Source: Bariatricus massiliensis (GTDB lineage Bacteria; Bacillota; Clostridia; Lachnospirales; Lachnospiraceae). Taken from it: 64,000 bases of DNA. Shown in pieces: positions 51,427 to 62,300 of the stretch. The translations under genes and the position numbers were made by a program. Position 1 is the stretch's first letter. Every line of letters begins with the position of its first letter. The notes under the pieces are model-generated. The model was not told the origin of the DNA. It saw only the letters and a list, made by a program, of their open reading frames with translations, and did not search any database. The stretch spans positions 452,034-516,033 of the forward strand of contig NZ_LT574836.1 in the NCBI RefSeq assembly GCF_900086725.1. Direction: 5' to 3'.

Positions 51427-52095
51427 ATGCAGAAGATATTAGTAGTGGAAGATGACAGAGAGCTGAATCAAGGCATCTGTTACGCTTTGAGTAAGGAAGA
51501 ATATACAACATTATCCGCAAATTCTATCAAGGAGGCAAGGGAGATTTTTGTGAAAGAAGATGTTGATTTGGTGCTTTTGGACGTGAATCTGCCGGATGGA
51601 GAAGGTTTTTCCTTTTGTGGATGGCTGAAACAGCAGAGAGAGGTTCCGGTCTTGTTTCTGACGGCAAGAGACTTGGAGGAAGACGCACTGAGGGGCTACG
51701 AGCTGGGAGCCGAGGATTATATAACAAAACCTTTTTCTATGAAAATCCTGAAGCAGAAAATCAAGGTAGTCCTTAAGCGTGGACAGAACGGGGCCAAACA
51801 TATATTTGATGATGACTATTTGATAATTGACTTTGATGCGGCAAGAGTTGAGGTAGGAGGACAGGAGTGTGCGGTAACGCCTACAGAATTCAGGCTGCTT
51901 CGCCTATTCACGGAACATGCGGGGCAGCTTCTGACTTACTCCATTCTACTTGAGCGTATATGGGACAGCGGAGGGCAGTTTGTGGACAAGCATGCGCTGG
52001 CTGTCAATGTGAACCGGCTGCGGGGGAAAATCGAGGATGAGAACCATAAATATATTTCTAACGTATACGGGATGGGATACCAATGGCTGAAATAG
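51427..52095 (+). CDS. OmpR-family response regulator
   Basis: A 222-residue DNA-binding regulator from the ATG behind GAGGGAGATT. The receiver domain has the acidic pair EDD (8-10), the phosphorylation site Asp52 in LLDVNLPDG, the switch threonine in LTAR and lysine in TKPFS. The C-terminal winged helix is of the OmpR/PhoB type (VTPTEFRLLRLFTEHAGQLL, VNRLRGKIEDE). The kinase gene starts inside its last 13 bp. Regulators in this arrangement usually control the ABC genes that follow. Confidence 0.95.
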   Translation: MQKILVVEDDRELNQGICYALSKEEYTTLSANSIKEAREIFVKEDVDLVLLDVNLPDGEGFSFCGWLKQQREVPVLFLTARDLEEDALRGYELGAEDYITKPFSMKILKQKIKVVLKRGQNGAKHIFDDDYLIIDFDAARVEVGGQECAVTPTEFRLLRLFTEHAGQLLTYSILLERIWDSGGQFVDKHALAVNVNRLRGKIEDENHKYISNVYGMGYQWLK

Positions 52096-53027
52096 TAATA
52101 GCGGCAGCGCTCCTTTTGGCGGCCGTGATTATAATGGGAATAATGATGTATATTTTAAAAAGAGATATTTATACATTTTCTGAGAGACTGGAGCGCTGCC
52201 TCGACGCAATCGTCTCAGACGAAAGTATCGAAGCTCTGGCAGATAGCGGAGGAGATACGCTGTGGAGTAAAACATACGATAAGCTGGCCCAGATATATAC
52301 TGTATGGCGCCGCAGAAGCGAAGACAATCTTGAGGAAAAGAAAAAAATTAAAGCATTGATTTCTGATATCTCCCACCAGACGAAAACCCCAATTGCTAAC
52401 ATGAAGATTTATCTTGAGATAATGCAGGAGGAAGAGCCGATATCCGAGAAGGAGAAAGAATTTCTTTTAAGGATGGAGGAGCAGACCGACAAGCTAGATT
52501 TTCTCCTGCAGAGCATGGTGAAAATGTCACGTCTGGAGACGGGGATTATCGAAATCCACAAGCAATCCACCGGTTTGTATGAGACGATTGGACTTGCGAT
52601 GGCAGCGGTAGTACCAAAGGCAGAAAAAAAGAATATTGATTTACATGTCCACTGTGATGAGAAGCTTCAAGTGAGCCATGACAGAAAATGGACAGAAGAG
52701 GCGATTTTTAATATTCTGGACAATGCAGTGAAATATACAGGGGAAGGCGGAAACGTCCATATATGTGTGTCCGTGCAGGACATATTTACAAAAATCAGCA
52801 TCAAGGATACGGGAAAAGGTATTTTACCCGAGCGGCAGGCAGAAATATTTACCAGATTTTATAGGGAGCCGGAGGTGGCGGAGCAGGAAGGCATCGGTGT
52901 CGGCCTCTATCTGGCCAGAAAAATCGTAACCTTGCAGAATGGCTATATTGAGGTTCACTCTGTACCGGGAGCAGGCTCTGATTTTCAGATATATCTGCCG
53001 GGCGGCGGATTGACGGGGGAAGAATAA
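52083..53027 (+). CDS. Sensor histidine kinase with one membrane segment
   Basis: A 314-residue kinase. It has only one hydrophobic segment (residues 4-26) and no extracellular domain, so it cannot bind an outside ligand alone and may sense through the ABC transporter. Motifs are the H-box SDISHQTKTPIANMK, N-box ILDNAVKYT, G1 DTGKGI, F-box IFTRFYR and G2 GVGLYLA. It overlaps the regulator by 13 bp and abuts the ABC ATPase gene. Confidence 0.94.
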   Translation: MAEIVIAAALLLAAVIIMGIMMYILKRDIYTFSERLERCLDAIVSDESIEALADSGGDTLWSKTYDKLAQIYTVWRRRSEDNLEEKKKIKALISDISHQTKTPIANMKIYLEIMQEEEPISEKEKEFLLRMEEQTDKLDFLLQSMVKMSRLETGIIEIHKQSTGLYETIGLAMAAVVPKAEKKNIDLHVHCDEKLQVSHDRKWTEEAIFNILDNAVKYTGEGGNVHICVSVQDIFTKISIKDTGKGILPERQAEIFTRFYREPEVAEQEGIGVGLYLARKIVTLQNGYIEVHSVPGAGSDFQIYLPGGGLTGEE

Positions 53028-53723
53028 ATGGAATCTATGATTGTTAGTACGGAGAGATTAAAGAAATACTACAGGCTGGGAGCCGGTACTGTGAAGGCGC
53101 TGGACGGAATCGACTTCTGTGTGAAGGAAGGCGAGTTCGTGGCTGTCACCGGAAAATCCGGAAGCGGAAAAACTACACTTTTACAGATGCTGGGAGGACT
53201 TGACCGTCCCACTTCAGGCACTGTGCATGTAGATGGAAAGAATCTGGCCGAGATGAGCAAAGACAGCCTGACCGTGTTCCGCAGAAGGAAGGTAGGGTTC
53301 ATCTTTCAGAATTATAATCTGGTGCCTGACTTGACTGTCTATGAGAATGTTGTCTTCCCGATAGAATTGGATGGAGCATATATCGACAGGGACTATATTG
53401 AGCGCATTCTTTTCATGTTGAAACTTCAGAAAAAAACGGAGGCGCTTCCCCATATGATTTCCGGAGGTGAGCAGCAGAGGGCGGCCATTGCCAGAGCGCT
53501 CGCCACGAAGCCGTCCATTATACTTGCAGATGAGCCTACCGGTAATCTGGACACTGTGGCAAGCCACGATGTGCTGGGACTCTTAAAGATGGCCGCGGAA
53601 GAATTCCGGCAGACGATCGTACTGATAACCCACGATCAAGATATCGCGCAGATGGCAGACCGGATCGTGCGCATTGAAGATGGCAGAATCGTGAAGGGAT
53701 GTGGAATGGATGCTGGCGAATAA
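53028..53723 (+). CDS. ABC transporter ATP-binding protein (MacB/BceA-like)
   Basis: A 231-residue ATPase of the LolD/MacB/BceA type. Walker A is TGKSGSGKTTLL, the signature is MISGGEQQRAAIARAL, Walker B is IILADEPTGNLD, and the H-loop is in LITHDQDIA. Such ATPases power mechanotransmission or peptide-detoxification permeases rather than classical transport. It starts directly after the kinase stop and overlaps the permease. Confidence 0.95.
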   Translation: MESMIVSTERLKKYYRLGAGTVKALDGIDFCVKEGEFVAVTGKSGSGKTTLLQMLGGLDRPTSGTVHVDGKNLAEMSKDSLTVFRRRKVGFIFQNYNLVPDLTVYENVVFPIELDGAYIDRDYIERILFMLKLQKKTEALPHMISGGEQQRAAIARALATKPSIILADEPTGNLDTVASHDVLGLLKMAAEEFRQTIVLITHDQDIAQMADRIVRIEDGRIVKGCGMDAGE

Positions 53724-56196
53724 TAACCGTACCATCATTTCTCACATGGCTGTACGTGTGCTCAAGCGCAATAAACGGCGGTATGGATTCCTTGTCACCG
53801 CAGTCGTGCTGGCCACGTTTATGGTGTTTTCAACGCTGACTGTGGGGGAGACGTATTTCAAAATGGAATATATACAGAACCTCCGCAGCAGAGGCGCTGA
53901 TTACGATGCGATGGTCGTGGGAGGAATCGGGGAAGAACAAAAAAGATTATGTCAGGAACAATTGGGCGTAGCAAATGCAGGGATGACGGCTTATTCAGGT
54001 TCTATCGCATCGGCCGGAAATAACATACCACTGCGGGCGGGGCTTGTATGGGGGGACGAAGATTACTGGGAGCAATTAAAAAAACCGGTGTTAAAAAAGC
54101 TGGAGGGAAGATATCCGCAGAAGGAAAATGAGATTATGGTAAATGCGGAAATCATGGAAAAAGCAGGGCTTGGAGACATAAAGACCGGGGACACGCTTAC
54201 ATTGACTTATGAAAAGCTTGAAGAACGAGTCACAAAAGAGTTTCAGGTTTCCGGCGTATTTTCTGAATATGGCAATGAGAAAATATTTTATGTGTCAAAG
54301 TCATTCTATGAACAGTCTGGATATAAGCTTGGCTATGACGGAATGCTCTATATAAAGTTTACACATCCTATTGTGCCGAAAGGAATGCAGGAGGAACTGG
54401 GGGAGAGCCTGCACCTCAATAAGCGTCAGGCTGTCATCATGACGGCGGAAACAGAAAAGACGGTGGGAATACTGGTGGGGCTGGCCAGTCTTGTGCTCTT
54501 CACCTGTCTGAGCGCGTGGCTGCTAATTTACAATATCCTCTACTTGTCGGTCTCTGGAAATATCCGTTATTATGGCTTGATGCAGACGCTCGGGATGACA
54601 GAGGGGCAGATACGTTTGTTTTGGAAGAAACAGATGTTCCGTTTAGGAAGTGTGGGAATTACGGGCGGAATCCTTTTAGGAGCGGGCGTTTCTTTCCTTT
54701 TGATTCCGGGTATTGTAAAAGGGCTGGGGATACAAGAAAAAAATGTAGAAGTTTCCTTTCAGCCTGCCGTGCTGGCACTGAGCGTTTTGCTGGCTGGGAT
54801 TACGCTGTACTCTGGAAGCAGAAAGGCCGTGAAAGTGGCAGCATCGGCAGCACCTGTGGATGCATTGGGATATTACAATTATACTGGGAAGAAGCAGGGG
54901 GAAGGCAGGCACAAAAGCAAAAGCGGACGACTTTTGTGGAGGCTGGCATGGCGGCAGATGTGTCAGGATAAGAAAAAAGCGGCGGTTGTCACACTATCCC
55001 TTGCGGCAGGCCTGTCTGTCTTTCTCTGTATGACAGTACTGATCGAAAGCCATGGAGCCAGAACGATTATGCCCAATTATATGGACGCGGATATGGTGAT
55101 ACGCAACGATACACTGTATGCCGAAGATGAAGGCAGATGGACGCAGATTATGGACAGCGGCTTTATCAGTGATTTGGAGAGTGACGAAGGGATTGCTGGG
55201 GTGGATGTGCTTCTGGGAGCTAAGATGATTGTTCCGTGGGAGCCCGAATTTTCTGATATCTGGATGAGAGAATATTATGATATGTGGATTTACGCCAAGA
55301 CTTATGAGGAGATTGTGGGCGATTATAAGCAGAATCCGGAACAGTTCTATTCTTTTGTCAAGGGGATTGATGAAGAAGAACTGGACTATATTAATTCTAC
55401 GCTGGATACACCTGTCGAGAAAGAGCCGTTCTTGGAAGGGAAAAGCTGTATACTATACAGAAGTGGGCTGAGCCTAGGCATGGATACGTTTCAAGGGAAG
55501 CGTGTCACATATTATCTGGATGAGGAGAATGCCTTCCCCTATCAAATGGACATCGCAGGCCTGACCGATGATTCTTATTATGGAGGTGTTCAAGGCAAGG
55601 CTCCCGTAGTGATTGTGAGCAGTTCCTTTTTAAAACAAATTTCTGACAATCCATATATTCTGAAGGTGAATATCCATTATCAGGAGGGACAGGAAGCAGA
55701 GGCCGAGAAAAAGATTAAAGGGCTCATAGAAGAAAGCCCTTATGTAGATGAAATTTCTTATGATTCTAAAATTGAGGGAATAGAAAAGGCAGAAGAAGCG
55801 CAGGGGAACATAAGAATTGTAGGAATAGGAATTACGGTGATACTAGTCTGTATCGGGCTCATGAATTATGTTAATACTGTTTTGGCAAATATTCAGAACA
55901 GGCAGGCGTCATTCCGAATTATGGAGAGCGTGGGGATGACGGGAAGACAGCTCAAAGGCATGCTGATTCTTGAGGGGATTATGTTCGCGGCGGGAGCATT
56001 GCTGATAACGGCTACAGCGGGGGTAACAGTCACTTACTTTACTTATCAGTCGATGAATTATATGGACAATACCTTTCGGATTCCACTGCTTCCGGCCGCA
56101 GGGGCCGCGGCTGTGAGTCTGGCTCTATGCGTTGCGGTACCGCTTGTGTTCGAGAGCCTGCGGAAGAGAGTAGAAGACAAGCGTCAGTACCGGTAA
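53710..56196 (+). CDS. FtsX-type ABC permease, two FtsX domains
   Basis: An 828-residue permease with two FtsX/MacB-like modules. The pattern is one membrane segment (residues about 25-45), an extracellular domain of about 210 residues, three segments (about 260-370), a fifth segment near 430, a second extracellular domain of about 250 residues, and three segments at the end. Motifs include YGLMQTLGMTEGQIRLFWKKQ and FRIMESVGMTGRQLKGMLI. The shape fits eight-segment peptide-antibiotic-resistance or lipoprotein-release permeases rather than ten-segment BceB. It is the last gene before the hairpin. Confidence 0.9.
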   Translation: MLANNNRTIISHMAVRVLKRNKRRYGFLVTAVVLATFMVFSTLTVGETYFKMEYIQNLRSRGADYDAMVVGGIGEEQKRLCQEQLGVANAGMTAYSGSIASAGNNIPLRAGLVWGDEDYWEQLKKPVLKKLEGRYPQKENEIMVNAEIMEKAGLGDIKTGDTLTLTYEKLEERVTKEFQVSGVFSEYGNEKIFYVSKSFYEQSGYKLGYDGMLYIKFTHPIVPKGMQEELGESLHLNKRQAVIMTAETEKTVGILVGLASLVLFTCLSAWLLIYNILYLSVSGNIRYYGLMQTLGMTEGQIRLFWKKQMFRLGSVGITGGILLGAGVSFLLIPGIVKGLGIQEKNVEVSFQPAVLALSVLLAGITLYSGSRKAVKVAASAAPVDALGYYNYTGKKQGEGRHKSKSGRLLWRLAWRQMCQDKKKAAVVTLSLAAGLSVFLCMTVLIESHGARTIMPNYMDADMVIRNDTLYAEDEGRWTQIMDSGFISDLESDEGIAGVDVLLGAKMIVPWEPEFSDIWMREYYDMWIYAKTYEEIVGDYKQNPEQFYSFVKGIDEEELDYINSTLDTPVEKEPFLEGKSCILYRSGLSLGMDTFQGKRVTYYLDEENAFPYQMDIAGLTDDSYYGGVQGKAPVVIVSSSFLKQISDNPYILKVNIHYQEGQEAEAEKKIKGLIEESPYVDEISYDSKIEGIEKAEEAQGNIRIVGIGITVILVCIGLMNYVNTVLANIQNRQASFRIMESVGMTGRQLKGMLILEGIMFAAGALLITATAGVTVTYFTYQSMNYMDNTFRIPLLPAAGAAAVSLALCVAVPLVFESLRKRVEDKRQYR

Positions 56197-56227
56197 AAAG
56201 CGTGCAGAATTGGGAAAAAGGGGAAAT

Positions 56228-56297
56228 AGATTTCCTCCTCTTGGTAAAATGTGAAAGACAAGCAATGTCTAGACATTTTGCCAAGGGGAGGAAATTT
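56228..56297 (+). promoter_or_regulatory. Long hairpin over the adhesin ribosome site
   Basis: A 25-bp stem (56228-56252 with 56273-56297, three G-T pairs) topped by a 5-bp stem (56256-56260 with 56266-56270). Its right arm contains the AAGGGGAGGAAA ribosome site of the following gene, paired with a TTTCCTCCTC anti-site. A short T-run follows, so it may also act as a terminator for the ABC operon. Confidence 0.75.
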
Positions 56298-56302
56298 TTA
56301 TT

Positions 56303-59300
56303 ATGAAGAAGTTAAAACGTATTTTGGCATTCATATTAGTTTTGGGAATGGTGATAAATAACGCGGCCTTTGTGCGGGCTGAAGAGACAGGAATAGAGGT
56401 AGACAACCGGTTGACGGAGACCGGCGAGGAGAAGAAAGAGGCACAGGGATCAGGGGGGCAGGAAGTGGGACAGACTGTAGAAAAGACGCCGGGAGAAGAG
56501 CAGGAGGACGAACCCTCCAATGAGGAAGCTACAGACCTGAAAATCGATGGGAGTCAGGAACCGGAATCTGAGAAAAGAACAGCTGTCGACTGGACCGGTA
56601 ACCAAGAAGTGTTACAGCTTGATTGGAGCGATGTGAGTTTTCGGCAGGCAGGACAAGAGCCGGTAACTGTGAGCAAGGTGGACAACTGCTTGGATTTGTC
56701 GGCTATGAATCCAGATACATTGGAGGCACTGCAATTCACTGCAGGGTTTGCTTTTTTGCGGGATGGAATGGAGGGTGGCTTTCAGGAAGGAGACACTTTT
56801 CAATATACACTTCCCGGAGAATATATTATGTTAGAGGATATTCCACAGCCTGTGGATATGTATCTCAGTAATCAGTACGGGAGTCGAAATCAGGAGAGAA
56901 TCGCAGTATACACAGTAACAGATAACATAGTGACCGTCACTATGACAGCGGAAGTAGCGCTTATGCCGGAGGGAAATCAGCAGGGAGCCATGCAGCTGAA
57001 GGCGAAGCTTAATATGGAGCATTTGGGCACAGGGACAACAACGGTAAAAGCGGTCTTACAAAATGACAGAGTGACCGAGATTGTACTGCCCGCAAAGGCG
57101 GCTGCTGTAGACGAGAATACAGAGTCGGTGGTTCTCGCAGAAGAGCCTAGTGTAAAGAATGCAAAGACTGGGGAAATCTGGGGTGACTACAAGGACGAAA
57201 CAGTAAAAAAGGAATGGATTGATAACAACGCCACATACAGACCCAGCCTATTGAAGGATGAGCTGCTCGATATGGAATACAGTATGGACGGCGGCGCTAG
57301 CTGGCAGTCATGGTCAAAGGGAGCGCTTGGCATTGAGAAGCCCATGTCTGAGTGGGCGGATGAAGGGATTGCATCTGTAGAAGCGGGGGGTGTGGGATTT
57401 GAGACCTACCGAATCAACCTGCCTCATACAGATGGCACAAATGAAATCAGTTATAGATTTCAGGAAAATCAGGTCAAAGTCAAGGAAAAGGGGTATATTC
57501 CTTTTGGACAGGACGGTGTGTTTCAGAATATCATCACCACAAATCAGACCTTCCAGATTCTCCTGAATACAGGAGCTGTCACCAAGTCTATCCATGATTT
57601 CAAGGGAGAGATTAAGCTTTTTGGGAAAAACGCAGATGGAACGCCGTTCGTTAAGTCGCTGGCGGATTTGGGAGGGGACGTAACAATAGAGGAAAGCACT
57701 GGGAAAGCGACCATTCACAATCTCCCGAAGTTCACGGTTGAACAGGAGGAAATTGTCTGGAGCCTTGATATGACAGATGCCTCTGCACAGCCTGATACAG
57801 GCGATGTAGGCGACCGTTACACTGTTTCCTACGATAATGCTGCGTCCTCCAATTTTGGCACTGTCACAGATAAATGCCATGAAGGCGGCAGCCTGATTAT
57901 TTCACTTACAGGAAAGACGAACTATCAGGCCACGAAGCATTGGCTGGACGACAAAACAGGAGAAAGGCCTGAAGCGGCGCTGTATTTGTGGAGGTATTCA
58001 CAACGCGAAGGCTCGGATTACACAACGGCATCTATGGTAAAGAACCCGAATCCCGACAAGGCTGAAAATATTTGGTGGACGCTGGACAATACAATAGATG
58101 AGGAAACCGTAAAGACCGAAGCCAAGGACATAGCGCCGGAGGGATTGGACAAGTATGACCCGGAGGGGTATCGGTATGTTTATTTTACAAGAGAAGAGTT
58201 GGCCGGAAGCGGCTATACACAGCAATTTGGAGTTTACAATCCGGTGGACAAGGAGATAAAGGAAACTGAGGACATGCTTCCAGAAGGGATGGACGAACGT
58301 GTGCAGGGAGACACCTCTGTCTATAACAATGGACATATCAGTAATCTGCGGACGGACACATCAGTGGCTGCCGTGACAAAGCGGTGGGAGGCAGCGTCCT
58401 TCCAGTCACAGCTGGAGGATGTGGTTGTGACTTTTATGCTCCAGCAGCGTACAAAAGACAGTGCGGAATCCGGTTGGCAGGAAACCGGCGAGACAGCGGT
58501 CATGGATGGATTCTTTGCGGAAAAATTGACTCAGACTATAACAAAGGATATGCCGAAGTATGACCAGAGTGGTATGGAATTGGAGTATCGTTGGGTAGAA
58601 AGCAATGTGGAGCAGGGGGATTTTGATACCCAATTCACACCTAATGAAGACGGAACAGCAGACTTTGTTCTGAAACAGAAGGATGCCAGTGGAGAGGAAC
58701 AGGAGGTCGCATACAAATCCCTCTTAGAGGCAGATGGAATCATTACGAATAAAATAGCAGATAAAACAGATTATCAGGTGGAGAAAATCTGGAATGATGC
58801 GGTAGACCACAGTAAGGATACGATTACGGTTGTGCTGTATCGTGACAACAAGAGATATGCCCAGTATGCGTTCGGAGCAGATGTAAAGTCTGCCGAGGTG
58901 GTGGGACAAACAGCGGAGGCGGTCAGTGACGGGGCGACGGGAGAAGTCGTAAGCTCTTGGAACATGCGGTTTGACAATCTGCCGAAGTATGACGACACAG
59001 GACATAAGTATACATACTATGCAGAAGAGGAGCCATTGTCAGGGTACCATGCATCCTACGAGTATGATATCGAGAACCGAAAAGCAAAGATTACAAATAC
59101 ACCGGGAACCGGCGGTAATGTTATCCGCGTCCGCAAAGATTGGATTGACGATGGCGATGACACACATCGTCCCCCGATTAAAGTAGAGGTCTATAATAAG
59201 TACGACCATTCACAAATATATGCCAAGGAAGTGTGGCTTAAAGAATCACACTATTGGTGGCAGGAGGTGGCCGTGCCCGAAGGCATAACTCTGGAAGACT

Positions 59301-62300
59301 GCGCCATAGAAGAGATATCCACGAATCAGATTCAGGTGGACGGTAATTTTGCGGACACAGAACACCATAAGTATCAAGTGCAGTACGGTATAGACGAAGA
59401 GCGGCAGATGCTGACAGTCACAAACCGTAGAATAGGATTGATTGATATAACGGTTCGTAAATACTGGGTGGATGATGATAACAAAAAGGGAGACCGGACA
59501 TCGGACGCCGAACTGAAACTAAGCTGTAATGAGTATCCGGACGCAGTTTCAGACAGCATTGCCAATGGCACCATAACAGTTGGGGATGCGAAAGATTGGC
59601 CAATACAGGACAAGGACGGTAATCCTGTCGGGTCACGCCAGAGCGTCCGCACGGTTCATGACGCAGGTGCAGGATACAGTGAGTATTACTTTTTTAATCT
59701 TCCCAAATATGATGATACCGGAAAAGTGCTTCACTATTCTGTGGAAGAGGTGAACGGCAGTCAGAACGAATATACAGTCAATATTCAAGAAGTATCTTAT
59801 CAGGTGGGGGCGCAGCATTCCAGTGATGAACAGGAGATAGAGATTACCAATAAAAAGTCAGCGTCTAAGCCGGTGAAGTTCTATAAGCTCTGGAAAGACC
59901 AGTATAGCTTTGAGAAAGGAACCCGACCGGATATTTATCTTGAATTATACAAGACTGTCGCAAATTCTGACGGGACAGAAGGGATTCAGCCTGTAGGAAC
60001 ATATATTGACAGAAAGTGGATTCGCGATTCGGAGAATGAAGATTATCTCTGGACTTGTGATTTTGGTGAACTGCCCAAGTACGATGAGAACGGCAGGGAA
60101 ATATTCTATTATGCAAAAGAGCAGACAAAAGTAAACGCAGAGGCGTTTGATTATGTGACAGATATTGACGCTGTCTATGATGTGGCAGGTATTTACAAAC
60201 AACAGTATGGAAACGCAGGAACAGAAAACCTCGTGGGGATGGCGGATGATACGAGTCAAGTGCTCAAAGAAAACGGAACCTTCGTGAACCGAGTAGGAAA
60301 AACTATCATTATTTCTGGTAAAAAGATTTGGAAAAATGTTCCGGCAGGATTTCCGGATGCGGATTTTCCTAAGCTGACAATCCATGTGGATCAAGTGCAG
60401 CCGGGCCGCAGCATTTCGCAGAGGGCATTCGGTTCATCAGCACTACCTTTACTGGAGGGATTTAGATTAGAAAAGCTGTTAGCCCAAAGCAAGACAACAG
60501 GGACAGAATTGGCAGAGACAGCGGAACTCACAAGAATTCCGGGCACTAATAATTTCACCTTCCAAATCTCTGCTGATAAGAATGGGAAACCGATTCCGAA
60601 GTACGATGACAATGGGGCTCTGTACCAATATGAAGTGAGAGAGACCGTGGAGGACGAAGCACATCTGGGTACTGTTTACGAGAGTCTGCCAGGGGAAGTC
60701 AACAACTATATCATTACCAATACTTATGAGACGAAAGACGCTAAAAATACCGGAGAGTTGAAAGCAGAAAAAAGCTGGTTCGGCATCAGCAGCACATCAG
60801 AATATCAGTATCCGGCAGTGGATTTCAAGCTGTACCGCCAGTATATGTCAAAGGACAGTACGAAAAACACGGATAAGATTTCAATTTTAGGAGTAGAGAA
60901 ACGAGTGACGGCTCCGGAGCTGGTGGACGAAAAGCGTCTCGACAGTGGAAAGAAAAATACTGGGGAGGTGGAATTTGATACCGGAAAGCTGCGTATTTAT
61001 GCACCCAACGGCAATCCATATTATTATTATGTAGAGGAAACCATTTTAAATGGTTACGAAACGAAGACAGGCGGCGTGCAGTCGCAAAAGTCTCAGTATC
61101 TGAGTCTGGAAGGGACGGCAAAGGGTTCTGCCGCATTCGAAAATAGTTACAAAGACCCACAGGAGAAGGTGGCAATTACAGGAACCAAAGAATGGAAGGA
61201 TTACAGTAACGCTTTTGGGACTCGTCCGTCAGCGGCAGAATTTGCGAACGCATTACAGATGGAGCGGTATACGGATGCACAGAGCGGCAAAGGCGGCGCA
61301 CCGGCAATAGAAAGTCAACCGGTACAGCTTCAGACGGATGACGCTTCCGCCCCATACTATTTTGCGTGGTCCGATACCGAAGGCGACAGCTGGAGCTACA
61401 CCATCTCCAACTTAGACAGATACGCACCCAGCAGTATGCCGTGGAAATATCGTATTACCGAGACCGTTCCCCAAGGCTATGCGAATGAACATAATAAGAT
61501 AAATTCCGCCAAGGGCAGTGTTGGGGCGGACGGAACTATCACAATGCCCACACTCACAAACACAAATTCAAAAACGGTGTCTCTGACAAAAAGCTGGCAG
61601 GATGACAACGCTTACGGACAGCGCCCGGTTTCCATCGACTTAGAATTATGGGTGAAGATAGGAGAAGGACAGTGGCAGACTGCCCAGAGCAGTTTCCAAG
61701 CATATAATGCTCCGGACGATGTGAAAAATCAGTATACCTACACGCTCACGGAGAAGGACAAGAAGAATAATACATGGAAGCACACCTTTTCTAATCTTCC
61801 GGCCTACGTAAGTCAAGGTGGACGAAATCTGGAATGCCAATATCAGGTGATTGAAGTGAAAGCCGGAGATTATACGGTGGATCAAACAAGCCCAGAGTTC
61901 GAAGTTACAGATTCAGGAGCGACATATCCGGCCGCAGGCCCTTATGTACCGTCCGGCGGGAATACGTCTGCCGGAACTACCATCAGTAACAAAATCAACG
62001 AAGATGCCACAGGGTATATCAAGCTCTCCAAGACATGGACGGACAGAGGGAATATCTATGATACCCGCCCGGCGGTTCCGGATACAAAGGATACATGGAA
62101 GACAGATTACGTGCTGTACAGAAAGGCGGGAACAGGCGCTTGGGAGCAGGTCAAGACGTCTGACGAGAACTATATCATTCTCCGAATCGAAGGAAAGTAT
62201 GGAGAAGATGCAAAAGAACGGCAGTATGGGCCGTTCCAGAAAGTAGACGCAGAAGGCAATACATACAGCTATGCGGCGATAGAAGTCCCGGTGGCAGGCT

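Noticed and set aside
56228..56297. Inverted repeat as an invertible phase-variation switch
   Set aside because: The loop is only about 20 nt and itself folds; there is no promoter between the arms and no recombinase nearby.
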